A stretch of DNA of 64,000 nucleotides, from assembly GCA_965153455.1 (NCBI GenBank), contig OZ234494.1:6634001-6698000 (forward strand), read 5' to 3'. The position numbers and the translations under genes were made by a program. The notes under the pieces are model-generated. The model was not told the DNA's origin. It made no database searches and saw nothing but the letters and a program-made list of their open reading frames with translations. The DNA comes from Sphagnum compactum (lineage: Eukaryota; Bryophyta; Sphagnopsida; Sphagnales). Below are positions 45,598 to 58,054 of the stretch, one piece after another (within the stretch, counting starts at the first letter, position 1; the number at the start of each line of letters is the position of its first letter).

Positions 45598-48500
45598 TTG
45601 AGATAGTAAGCCTGAAATCTACAACCTTAAAAAAAAAAACTACAAGTAATGGATTTTGTAGCAACAAGTTCTCTCACAAATGCCAACATGTTGTTTTCAA
45701 GCAAATAACATTATCTAAGACCTTGCATTTGTTGTAAAACAATATTGCCAACCCTTAAACCCAACCCACTGCATGATAGATTTTTACCTTGGTTCACCAA
45801 ATTGTAGCTTATTAGAAATCATGCCATAGTTAGAAGACTTGTAAGATCCCGCCATCATTTGTGACGGCACATTAAACATGGCACTTTAGGTTCTATTTAT
45901 GGCCTCCAAACGTTGTCACAAGTTGAGTTCAATCGCTACTGCAACACGAAGAGAAAAAAATAAAATACTTGTGCGTGTTTTGCAACTCTACATTCAACTT
46001 ACTAGGCTACACTTAGGTTTCTAGTGACCTATCACTGTTGTAGTTAGGTTTTTAGCTACCTATCACTGACATTCTTATTTAATGTCACCCAATTAAAAAT
46101 TTCTCTGTCTAAAAACAACGTTCAAAATTACTTCCCTCTACTTTTCAAAAACTGCCAAGGTAACAAGGATGTACAAAATACCTTGCTTTCATTTGTTAAC
46201 ACTATCAAGTTTTATTTTTTATGTTATAAGCTACAAGTTTTTTTAAAACAACATATACATTCCATCACATTTACATGTTGAAAAGGACTCATGAACTTTT
46301 TTAAAACCTTAATTTTTGATAAACACAAAATTTTAAAAATATGAAAATTTGAGTGTTTTTTAGATGTGTTTAATAGTATCCTATTACCATAAAAAAATTG
46401 AGGATGAAATAAATTGTATTATGAAAATTAAAAGGCCTTTTATGAAAGTAGTGTCATTGAATGAGGTTATTAAACATCCTTTATTCAAACCAAACTTTGG
46501 TATGGAATTTTTTAATTTCATTTTAGATTTCTCAAGATCCATATTATTCAATAAACACAACTTTCCACGATCCACATGCCATTAAAGTGGCACCACATAG
46601 ACAAATGTAACAAGAATTACAAAAAATTTGACGTTTTGACATCAATTTTGGCTCATTTGAGCTCATCTACACCCAAATGTCTCAAGCACAGAACAAAGTT
46701 GTGAATGTATGACATGTGGGCCGGATGAGGAAGGTAAGAAAATAACAACAATTGGTAAGCCCCTAAATTTGAATTTAAATTTATCTCATTTATGTTCTTA
46801 GTCTGTTCATTGAATTTCACATCCAAATGTATGCCATCTAGTTTGTTGAGCTTGAATCCAAAACAACTTTTAGACTCCGTTAACTTAACACTAAAGAAAA
46901 AATGTTGTTATGGTGTGGTAGAAAAAGAAAAAGGCAACACAACCTTAGTGTTACAGAACTTGCAATAGAGATCCAAGTTGGATTTGAATAGACAAATGGA
47001 TCTTCGGTAAGATGGCCCTAAACATACTTCAATACTTGAATTTTGCCAATGTACAATTCAATTTGTTCTACAATGTATGTTGGAAATCATTTTGAAAAGT
47101 TTTGTAGCAAAAATCTTGTTCCCACATTTACGTGGGATTGATTCCTTCTCCTTCAAAGGGAAGTCTACTAAAGTGGGATTGCGTTGTAATTTTTTTGGGC
47201 CTCTTTGATAGATAATGCATGTCTATATGGAGTTTGAAAGCCAAGTAGAATCGGCCAAAGAAACAAAAGTTACTAGAAAGATGTCTTGATTAGTACAATT
47301 CACTACATTCTGTTTCCTCTAAGGTCTAAAGAATGCGTAGTAGTTAGTGGGATGTTGCCAAAGTTTAAGTGTTTCTTTCTCCCACTTTCTTATTGTTGCT
47401 ATTCCATAAAAATTACATATTACACTACTATTGAAGTTTGCTATGTTATTCATGTGGCATGCCCATGCTTTCAGCTAAAACATCTATGGGCAATCCTACA
47501 CTATTATGTGATGTGTAGGTTGTGTCTAGAAGGTTGGTAGCTCATATGGCAAAAATGGAACAAAACTAGGCACAAATGGAGGAAAAATAAATGGCTTTAG
47601 ATGGGAAAATGTTTGAAGTTTTGCTCTTCACAAACAATAATGCCACTGCCTTGGCTGACCTCAAGACCATGATCATGGACTTCATGTGTAAAGTTGTAAA
47701 CCCAATTTGGTGTAGATAATGGGGGGCGAAAAATTGGTGACAAAATCCAAGGATTGAAAGCATTGGTCAAGATGGGTCAAGTTCATTTAAATAGCATCAT
47801 CCAACACAAGGCAAGAAGAAAAAATTAGTATGATTGCACCTTCTACGAAGCTTTAGTCATTTGTGTCTCGTATGATAGAAATTCTAGTCATACAATAAAT
47901 CATAGAATTCCCATTTTCTTCTAGTGAATGAAAATCTCCAAAAGAGGGAGATGAACCATACAAGTCATTTAAAAAAGAGAGAAAATCAATGGATATTACT
48001 ATAGGGGTTGGATCATGAGTAGCGCCTTCGTCATCCACCATACCACAAATACTTGAAAAGTCAATGTTTATCTATGAACACTATTTGTAGATTTGATGTC
48101 CAATAATGCCTTCTGACCTAAAGATCCAAACACATTGGCAAGGTGTTAATTGAGGACCAAATAGACATATTTTGCTAGCAATAGACAACATAAACATATT
48201 AATGTAGTGAAGCATTCACATGACATCTGATAATGCCATGTAGAAAACTTGGCCTTGAAAATAACATTCTTTTTAGCTCAATGGAATATAAACATAAAAT
48301 TTGAACATAACACCAACCATTGTAGATAAGATTTAGACATATGTCACACAAGAAGGTCCATTTAATGAGCTATATATTCACATATCAAGTTGAAAAGACT
48401 AATATGAAATTGAGGTCAAAGATACCTCTACCATACCTTGAGTTTCACACTTTAAGAGAACACTTAATATTGTTAAGGTAAAGTTTGAATGATTTCCACA

Positions 48501-50348
48501 ATATATATGTATTTAATGTGAGCCAAGTAAATTAAGATTGGGGAACTCTAGATTTTGAAAGGAGCACCCAAAGGTAAAAAACCTTACAAATAGTTTTTTT
48601 CCCATAATGGCATGTTCATATTTGCAACTTAGGGAAAGAAATGGTTACCTCCAATTGATTTCATAAAATTAATACTAGGAATTTCATTTTAATTATAAAC
48701 TAGAAAAATCAAAATATCTAATGCTTCCACAAGACATTACAAACATTGAATCATATACATGAACATCAAATTTAAGAGACATTTGTGTGACTATTTAGTT
48801 CTAAAATTTCATAGTCCCAAAAAATTTGTTGATCTTTTGGTAACTTTAACCCTTTCTTCAAATTTTGGTTCATGGAGTTGTCAGAACCCTACAATCATTG
48901 ACTACAAATTGGGTAGAGAATTGATTTTTAAGGTTGATAACAATTACAATGTTTGAATGAAAGCACAAAACATAATGTTTAGTTTACCAAACTTGTACTT
49001 TCAAAGAACATGATGTAGTAGATGAACATGAAAGGTTATAATTTTCAACTATCTTGGCTTTGTGTGTGGCAAAAACAATTGTACATGTAGATGAAAAAGA
49101 AAAAATGAATGCTTTCAATGTCCAAGTACATTAATCTAGGAATAAAAAAATCTAAAGTTTAAGTTAAAAAAGAATGAATTGGATAGAAAGTAAAACCATA
49201 CGATGGAACACAATCAAGATGTAAAGCACCTTGCTACACATGCAGATGTCCCACACAAGCAAACAATCTCCTCTCAAAATATTCTAAGATTTTTTGCATT
49301 ATTCATCAAATGTACATTGATTTACCTTGTGGTACATAATTAACACAAGTTCATTCCAAAAAACTACATTTGAAGATGGTAGCTTGCTGAACACTCTTGT
49401 GAATGCTTTCAAATTTTGCATCCATGTTAATCAAGGTAAGAAAAAATGATGCAAGAACTCAATGTTGCAAAGGGTGTTGTTGATCTCAATAGGACGATGT
49501 ACTTTTATTTAACAACCTATTTAATTTACTTAAGGTTACATCGAACTAAGTATGAAAAATCACATCCATTTGGAAATAACATTATAGGATCACATGTTAG
49601 CTCTACATTGGTAAAGGAGTGAACCAAAATTTTATCCCCAAATTGTGCACAAATGCATAATCTTTTCCCTATGGATAGAACCAACAAAAGTGTGTGCATC
49701 ACAACCAAAATAAATGAACCACCAAGTTGTTGCATCTAGGCTATCATCAATTCTTTGATGCCAACTTATTAGTGTTATTTTCTTTATTTGAACCTTCAAT
49801 ACAAATTACATCCTTTCCATCTTACTAATTGAACCTACTAACAACTGATACTTATATTATAAATTTGTTTACACATATGCTATTTAAAATAATAATAATA
49901 CCTATTATTAAAGCATATTATAATATGTTAATTTGAATTTTGAAAATAAACATAATCTTACTCTAAAATTAATTGGATTACATATTTTTACCAAACAACC
50001 AATATATGACACAACTTAATGTCAAACTATGAGATTAGTTTGATATGTGCCACAATACACACCACATATTCTACAATATGATGGATGAAACCACAAAGTT
50101 TACTTCACATGTCATGTGTCATGAGCCATAGCTATTGGTGTAGGAAAAATCACATTTTGTTGTAATGCTAGGTAGCTTCATTTCAAATATCCACAAATGG
50201 AATTCACAGATTTTACCACACTTGCTAGGGGGTCAAGAAATAGTTGGATAAACTAAATATTACTAAGTTTGGTGAAGAGAAAAAGGTCTGCATGTAATGT
50301 TTCTCACATCAACTAGGGTAAACTAGCCCGTCATCAATCACTTGCCTA
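45598..50348. other. AT-rich intergenic DNA, no gene recognised
   Basis: No gene supported. The 5' end of the broken coiled-coil gene may extend a little into 45,600-45,670. Around 47,550-47,740 (+) a short run reads like a charged helical segment in broken frames ('MALDGKMFEVLLFTNN'), possibly an element protein remnant, but it is too short to assign. The remainder shows only AT-rich words. Confidence 0.5.
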
Positions 50349-50912
50349 CGACCGAACACTTTGGCAAATCTTTCTCAATTCTTCTCCATTTTGAGTGATT
50401 TTAAGTGTTATAGGAGTGCCTTCTTAAGCCTTACAAATCAGCTTCGAAATGCAAAGCCAAAGGACTAAACAAAAAAGAGTTGGAAAGAAAATACATTTTT
50501 AAAAATTGCAAAATGCGTTTTTTGTCATTTTGACCCCTCCTACTTTCAAATCTCATAATTTATTTATTTATTATTCATTTTAAGCGATTTAAAGTGTTAT
50601 AGGAGTGCCACCTGAAGTTTTACAAATCATCGACCAAACACTTTGGCAAATCTTTCTCAATTCTTCTCCATTTTGAGTGATTTTAAATGTTATAGGAGTG
50701 CCTTCTTAAGCCTTACAAATTAGCTTTGAAATGCAAAGCCAAAGGACTAAACAAAAAAGAGCTGGAAAGAAAATACATTTTTTAAAATTGCAAAACGTGT
50801 TTTTTATCATTTTGACCTCTCCTACTTTCAAATCTCATAATTTATTTACTTATTATTCATTTTAAGCGATTTAAAGTGTTATAGGAGTGCCACATGAAGT
50901 TTTACAAATCAT
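50349..50912 (+). repeat. Tandem duplication, 282-bp unit
   Basis: Copy 1 (50,349-50,630) and copy 2 (50,631-50,912) are nearly identical, each starting 'cgacc.aacactttggcaaa' and ending 'gttttacaaatcat'. Within each unit the phrase 'gtgttataggagtgcc' occurs twice, so the unit itself has an older internal duplication. A much-diverged third piece ('ctgtaactttcttaattctg', 'gcgccagatgtgcc') follows at about 51,020-51,090. Confidence 0.93.
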
Positions 50913-51992
50913 CTTTGAACTCTAATAGTAACAAAGCAACATACAAAGAATTTTTAGGGCGTTGAGGAACCGGCCATTGTAGTATTCGGTGATTTGATTT
51001 TTTGAGTTCTTGACCCCTCTACTTTGGCGGGCTGTAACTTTCTTAATTCTGCTCTGTTTTTGATGATTTTTAGTGCGCCAGATGTGCCAATAAAAGGGTC
51101 TCAAGTTTTGTTTGGACATCAAAAAAAATGGAACCCTCCCCTTCGATCCAGCCTGCCCTGAGCGCTTAAGTGTTGGGTCACCAGCCAGTTTACCCTACAG
51201 GGAAATTGACTGACTTAATATTGTTGGTTCCAAATGCACAAATCCTACAAGTGTCGTGCTCCAATACAGGGATCCATGAGTGTCCCTTGAAACTTACTGT
51301 GGTGTGTACCCATCACACTAAATTGTTATCAAAAGAAAGTCTTTATAACCTCAAGAACATCCATATCCAATATGGACCAATCCATATCTGGACGACACTT
51401 ATATTCCAAGGGTAGTGAGATAACATACAGAAAAGAAAATACAAGAGCATACATCCAGAAGCTGGTGGAAATACAAGCTGGGGGAAATATGTTGCAAAGC
51501 TTCGTCTGGACCAAACTCCTCAGCAAGGCATTTCGGAATTTGGGTTGTTGCCTCTCTAACAGAAATTAGAATACACCTGCATTGGAATGAACAGTGACTT
51601 GGGAGATGACAAAGAACCTAAGCCTCAGTGTTTTTTAAAAACTAAATTTGATGTTGCAACATGGGATAGCATCCCAAGATTGATGTAGCATTCAATGGCA
51701 ACGGGGCAGGTCAGATGGTAATGAGCTCTGAACAAGTCAGGAAGAGAACAGACAATACACACATGATCTCCAAGCCACCAAAAAACAAAAAATAGAAAAA
51801 GGAAAACAAAAGGAAGAAGATCAAAGGAAAAAAAGGGGGAAAAAAAAGGGAAAGCAAATGAAATTGATGATTTTCATTCTTCTTTTCTTTGTCTTCTTTC
51901 ATATATATTGGTAGTATTCAAAGGCAAAAGGAAAGAAAGAAATAAAAAAACACCCAATACATATACTTAGTGCTTTTGATCCTTTGTAACTC
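50913..51992. other. Intergenic DNA
   Basis: No gene supported. Frames at 51,170-51,415 and 51,372-51,569 have no recognisable domain. Positions 51,778-51,860 are purine-rich. Confidence 0.55.
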
Positions 51993-52189
51993 TTGATCCA
52001 TCTATAATGGGAACAAAAGGAGATGAAAAGAAATATGTAATGAATGTTCTTCTTTTTTCCTTAAAAATGTAAAGAAAGAAAGGGTAAAAATTGATCCATC
52101 TATAATGGGAACAAAAGGAGATGAAAAGAAATATGTAATGAATGTTCTTCTTTTTTCCTCATAAATGTAAAGAAAGAAAGGGAAAAAAA
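51993..52189 (+). repeat. Tandem duplication, 98-bp unit
   Basis: Copies at about 51,993-52,090 and 52,091-52,189, from 'ttgatccatctataatggga' to 'aaagaaagaaaggg' plus an A-run; only a few differences. The surrounding 1 kb is purine-rich with many AAAGAAAG words, which may have favoured slippage. Confidence 0.92.
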
Positions 52190-52650
52190 GACGATCAAAT
52201 CATGTACTTGATGCTGTTCGTCTATCCTTGCTCCATTTGCAATGAAGACAAAAGAATGATTGAGCCTAAAATTGTAATTGATAGATATGTTTCACCTCTT
52301 CTGCTTTAAAATATTTTGTATTCACTATTACTTCTGAAAAAAGGAAAGAAAAGAGGACAAAAATAACAAAGATATGTTCTTATATGATCTTGATCTAAGT
52401 AACCCTTGACCAAGGAAAAAGAAAAAGAAAATGTAAAGGAAAATAAAAAATATAACTATTTCTCTTTTTCTCTTTTTTCTTTGTATCCCACAGAAAAAAA
52501 AAACACCCTAGAACCAAAAAAACAAAAGACAAATAATGCACCTCATCATGTTCTTGAACTGTGAAACCCTAGCTCCCTGCGAGGGGCAAAAGAAAAAGGG
52601 GGGTGAAATGAAAAGAAATAGCAGGAGAAAGAAAGGAAGAAGTAAGAAGT
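52190..52650. other. Purine-rich intergenic DNA
   Basis: AAAG/AAAAG-rich on the plus strand with many short homopurine runs; no gene seen. Confidence 0.6.
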
Positions 52651-52653
52651 AAC

Positions 52654-52860
52654 TTCCAATTACCATTGGGTGGTAATTGGAATCCTGTTATGACTCCGTC
52701 GTGGATGGATGAACCCCAACTGAGTTCATATTAGGTAGGTAGGGTGAATAGTAGGTTACTACTCAAGAAGTAGATGGTGGTTAGTACATGAGTAAAGGGC
52801 CAGTGAGTTGGTAAGAGACAGGTAGCAGAAACACAAACTTGGCTGACCACTGTGGTTACT
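52654..52860 (+). repeat. Dispersed repeat family B, copy at 52 kb, with hairpin
   Basis: Begins with a perfect 12-bp inverted repeat (52,654-52,665 and 52,671-52,682) around a 5-nt loop. Then comes 'tgttatgactccgtcgtgga' with a 4-bp expansion relative to the 42-kb copy, 'aggtaggtagggtgaatag' and 'ggttagtacatgag'. Words shared with the 10.6-10.9 kb copy include 'ggttagtacat' and 'ccactgtggtta'. Confidence 0.6.
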
Positions 52861-52864
52861 TCAG

Positions 52865-55240
52865 AACTGGAATCCAATGGAATAGTGTTTACTGTCCATC
52901 CACACCATTCATCCCTAGGAGAGCCCTCAGAGCAGCATTTTCTTTTTCTGCGAAATTTCACCAAAATGCAAAAGATATTTGGCTCATTTTGGAAAAAAAA
53001 AATTGAAAATGGTTTTGCCAAAAAAGCAAGGGTTTTGGACTGGGTTTGCCAGACTTAGAGGGCATGGTCCAACAAATGGCCAAATAACAGTAGGATTACA
53101 AATTGAAAAAAACCCATTGGCTCATAGTGCACTAGTGGTAATTGGTTCATTCCAGCCCATGGTCACCATGTGAGAGTTGTAGGCCAAAAGAAAACAACCT
53201 AATCTTCAATAGAAAATGTTCTGTAAGGTCAGAACTACCCTACATGGGCATTAGTTTCGACAATATTAATGGATAAAATAACTGCATAAATTTTTTTGTA
53301 TGTATATTTTGGAAAACATTCAGGAGAAATGTTGAAAAAATCAAGAAAATTATATAACCTGAAAAAATTGTCTATCATGGGAAAGAATTTGTACAAAATA
53401 CTTTGAGTTCTTAGTGAAGAAGGTAAGTGAAGTTGGCAATGAACAAAACATGTGATTGGACCGTAACTAAAACTAGATTTTGGAACTAATCCACATATTC
53501 ATATTGAATCCATACATCAAATATCAAAGAACCTTGTTGTCTTTATTTTCCTCAATTTTTTGATTTGGCAAAAGCAATGAGTTGCAATCTGAATTTCCAC
53601 ATTTTGCACCAAAACAACAAGTTGTTTGCCACCAAAAAAAATCATTGGTTGAGCTAGAGAGCCTAAAGGGAATGAATTTTGACCAATTGGCATAGGTTGC
53701 TTAGAATCACCATAACGTGTGCTACACAATTTTGAACATTATGGACGGAAATCTCACAACACACTGGACAAAATGCTGAACCTATCTCAAAGCTAGAAGT
53801 CATTCTTCCAAGATTTGGGTGTTGAAATCTGCAACACCTTTTAATGAGATGTATATATGGAGGGTGAGTTGAATGCATTTAGGTTAAATATATTGGGAAA
53901 AACTTGAGAATGTGATTTCTGTTCTATTTTACTGAAGTAGTCTATATATTTGACATCCAGATGTCACACTGCTTGAAGCATGTACACTAGTTACTGAAAG
54001 GCATTCCTTCTAATTTGTACTCTAATAATAATTCATGTGTATTGCATTTTCTTTTCAATTTTGGGACATAGTCAAAGTGGCAATCACCACAAGAAGATTG
54101 AGGTAAATTTGGTTAATAGAGATATTTAATTGTACGTACACACCTTGTGTTGGGGGAAACAAGTTTAAAGTTGCTAACATCTACTTAGCAAAACCTTAAT
54201 TTGTATCATGAGCATTTTTTTACTGGCCACTAAAACAAAGCCTACTTACTTGAAAGTTAATCTGCCATTCAAAACCATCTGAGTATCTACACCTAGAGGT
54301 ACTTTGTAAAGATTTTTGTGTTGCCAAGATGATGGTTCGTCATCTACACTTGTCGAAAAGGTAAGTCCGTGGCAAAAAGATGATTGTGTCTTTGGTCCCA
54401 ACTCCAAAAGAAGCATGCTCTTGCAATTGTTTGCTGCAAATTTCTTGCATTTGTGTCAAGCTTGTCACTTGTTTCTTTCAATTGTCTATTGTGTTCATTT
54501 TCTTTCCATTGTTTGCTGATGTTCATGGGTTTTACAACGCTTACAAATCTCCATTTTTTCCTTGCAATATTGTCATGAAGAAACTTCCCAACATGGTTGT
54601 TACTCTTCTTTCCTTTCTGGCCTCTTGCTCTTTGTGATCTTTGATTCTTTGGTGTGGCTACAGCAGATACTAATTTTTGAACACCTATAGAATAGAACGT
54701 GAATTTAGAAATGCAGGAAACAAAACTGAACTTGAATATATATTCACAATTGAAGTTCAAAATAATTATTCACTAGGATCTATGTTTCCTTGGTTAGAAT
54801 CAAATTCATCAACCATGGTGTCATCATCTTTCTGCGATGCCATTCTGCTTGTGTTGATTGCGGTTACGTGAAGGCACTGGGCACTAAGGTGCTATGCGAA
54901 AATGTTGTGTGCAAGCTATTGCGCAATGGAATAATGTAAGCGAGAATGTCAATGGGGGAGCATGATGTGCAGGATGAAAATTTTCTTAACTTCAGATTAT
55001 CTTGCCTTTTTTCTGGCAAATAAGTTACCACAAGCTTTTACAAAAAAATGTTAAAACATTGGTGTTAATTTAAAACTTAATGTTAATGTAACTCCATTGT
55101 ACATGCCATGTCATTGCTTGGTGTTAGGATAACATTTAAGTGTAAACACAATGTATCTTGCATTTTTTTAAACATTCCATTTACCAACACTTTAATTCCA
55201 AGTGTGTATGTACCATAATAAAAACAAATTGAAGCATCCT
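52865..55240. other. Intergenic DNA
   Basis: Besides the possible fragment on the minus strand near 54,344-54,843, no gene is supported. Short frames at 52,731-53,058 and 53,517-53,878 show no domain. Confidence 0.5.
54344..54843 (-). other. Possible gene fragment, unrecognised
   Basis: A 138-codon frame (54,344-54,760) contains a basic stretch ('NQRSQRARGQKGKK') and a charged helical stretch ('SKQWKENEHNRQLKETSDKL'). Upstream on the same strand a short frame from ATG 54,843 ('MASQKDDDTMVDEFDSNQGN') looks like a protein start. They could be two exons or a frameshifted relic joined across about 60-70 bp of non-coding-looking sequence. There is no recognised domain, and chance cannot be excluded. 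Confidence 0.2.
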
Positions 55241-55430
55241 TCTATATTGGCTACGTATTGGAACCTATTGTAGAATTCTGGCAGTTTATTCTTTTAGAAG
55301 TTAAAAACCTGGCAAACCTATTTGGGCCATTTTCCCTTTAAAAGACCTTTATGTGGATTGAAATCAGATTTTTTAGGTTGAAAATTTGTGAATATTTACC
55401 AAGAAAAAAATCACCACTTTGGTGGCTATA
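55240..55430 (-). repeat. Dispersed repeat family A, third clear copy
   Basis: Follows the 42,650-42,830 copy in the same orientation: 'cttctatattggctac', 'ttggaacct', 'aacctggcaaac', 'ttaggttgaaaatt' and an A-run. Diverged but with consistent order and spacing. A 'tttggctacgtt' phrase at about 55,632 may be the displaced rest. Confidence 0.5.
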
Positions 55431-58054
55431 ATCTGATGGATTAAATAGAATACTCCTGAAAGGAAAATATTTACCCCAAAACTGTGTTCCTCATCAAATG
55501 GAATGGAAGAAATAGAATCCATCACTCAAAAATACAAAAAAAAAACCATGATGACATGGATCTTATAATGTGGAACTAGAGTTAACCAATTTAGCAAGTT
55601 TTTTGAATTTGGAATGTTATTTAGTCACAAATTTGGCTACGTTCCATATTAGGTAATGGGTGTTTATTAGCATGGGTGTAATGCCTTGCTCTTTGAGCAA
55701 AGTTTAAATTGAACAAAATTCCCCCCAACCCTCCCCCCCCCAAATCTTTTTTTTTTTTTTTCCCCTCCTTCATTCTTTGGATGTCTCATATGGTTCTCAA
55801 TAATTCATCATTATTTATGTCAGATTTTTCATGTCCATGTAGATGTGCAAGGAAAAGAGGTTAAATAGATAGGCTTCAAAGAGGTAGGTTACTATATTTT
55901 AATATACATAACCTGGGCATGAAAAAGGCACATGTTAAAATTTCTTTTCATATCCATGTAAGTGGTAATCAGAAAGGAGTGAAGTAATTAGGCTTGGAAG
56001 AGGTAGGTATGAATGGCACATACACACATAGAACAATATTTTTTATTATATAGATTTTATTTAAGACCCATGCTTGATGTCACAAGATTAAATGCAATGA
56101 TAGATTTGAGACACCACAACCACATGTACATCTACAGCCCCAGTTTGGCTAGGTTGATGAATAAAAGTTTGGGGATGGGATGCCAAGGACAATGAATGAT
56201 ATTGGAGCGAGGACTAAATGGCAGGGTTGATGTAGTAATTGTCATGTAGAAAATTTTATTTTACTTTAATTAAATTCTGGTTTCTTCAGTTGAGTTCATT
56301 AGAAATTCTTAATTATCCAGTGGGATTGATCCCATGTGGACTGTAAAAACTTCTTATGAACTTCTTAAGCAGTGGAAGTTTCAAAGTAATGTGACCAAAA
56401 CCTGGAGTTGGGGAGAGGTTTTCTACCGTCTCTCCTCTTCACCCACCAACTTTTTCTTCATGCATCTTCACTTCCCACCTCATAAATTTTGCAACCTTCT
56501 AGAGGCCATAAAGAAGAACTTCCGAAATAGAAGCCAATACCAAAGTTTCACTCATAAGCTACGTTACTCATCAACAGCCTCCAAAGATTTGTAGGCACCT
56601 CCTTCATGATCTTTGATGCACTTAATTTTAGTAATCACAGAGGATTTCATGCACTGCTTCATGAATTCACCAAACCCTAATTTCTTGCATCAACCAGTGG
56701 GTTGTTAAGTGATTGGTATTTCAACCCACATCAACCCTATTTATGCATTACAGTAGAATATACCAACTTGGTGAGGTTCATCTCTTCATTGCTACAAGCA
56801 ACAACTTTCTAGTTTAGGTTTCATTTGAAATTTTGCTTGTTGTAGACTTATGTACATGCAAAAGGTCTACATTGTGTGGAAAATGGCCACAAACGCAGAA
56901 GTTTGGCATTGAAACTTTTCCATTGCATCAAGATTTGTACGCACTTATGGGTTCAAGAAGCAACCAAGGTTTTTTTCAATGAAAATCTTCCTAAGCCATA
57001 TGCTACTTTAAGTTTCAGCACCCAAGTGTGAAATCAATTATTTTTGGGGTGTCAACATATTTCAACACCTCACTTTTTATCTTCCAAGTTTTCAACATAG
57101 GGAGTGTAAACAATTTCTACAATTTCAGGCAAGTTAGTGAAAAAGATGAGGTTTTGAGACAAAGAAGGAAGGGAGAGAACAAAGAAGAATTTTTTCACTA
57201 GTAGGCAGATTTATTCTGAAATTTTAGACTTATCAGGAGAAATTTCCCAAAATTCTCAACAAGGAAAAATTGAATTAATATGTGTTGAAACATGTTGAAC
57301 AGTGAAGAGACTACAAGCCAATGCTCTATGTGGACATTGTAGGGTAAGGCATTAATGAGTAGTGGAACATTCACAAAATCCATGCCAACAATTTTTAACA
57401 AAACCTTACTTTGAAAATGTCAGCAGGCGTGGACATTGGAAACCAACCAATGGCATCCTTTCTAACAAAATGCTCTCCAACTAAATTATGGCTTTGGGAA
57501 GTATTAAATCTTACAACCCAAAAAACCCAGGGGCAAATATATAGTTTCAATAAATATATATAGTTATATAGTTGGCAACAGGGTTTTTTCTTTGCTCAAG
57601 TAGGTCCACTGCTGAGGAATAATTACCATTAGAAGGCAACTGTCTTAGGTTGGCTCTAGCATTTTTCCAAAAGTGCTACTACAAGTGGCAACCTAGGAAG
57701 TGCCTAGGTCACAATGTCTATAATTTAATTATTTTATTTCGAAAAATGGTGAAAAAATCTGTAGAAATCACTATTTTTGATTTTTTTTCAAATTCTGAAA
57801 AAATCGCCAAGTTGCATAATTTGGCAACCAAATTTTTTTAAAAGCACTAGCCTAGTTGGCAACTAGAAAGTGAAAGGCTGTTGGAGCTCCAGTGGCTCTC
57901 TGAGAATAAATCTCATCAAAACAAAGAGTCCATGACGTTCCCCAAAACCTGTCAGATTCTTTTCAATCATCCAACACTGGCGTTTTTTCATCCATCAGTG
58001 TTAGATCTTAGGTACATATTTGTGATTGGGTTGCAAAGATTTTTATTTTTTTGG
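55430..58054. other. Intergenic DNA
   Basis: No gene recognised. A C-run and T-run lie at 55,733-55,765. Positions 57,660-57,860 contain diverged direct phrases ('agtggcaacctagg', 'agttggcaactag'). The 86-codon frame at 56,334-56,594 has no recognisable content. The 3' UTR of the phytocyanin gene should occupy the last part; an A-rich 'aataaa' (minus strand) lies directly after the stop near 58,042-58,050. Confidence 0.5.

Noticed and set aside
47550-47763. Helical, gag-like fragment
   Set aside because: Only a few dozen residues in broken frames; no zinc knuckle, protease or terminal repeat nearby to support a retroelement.
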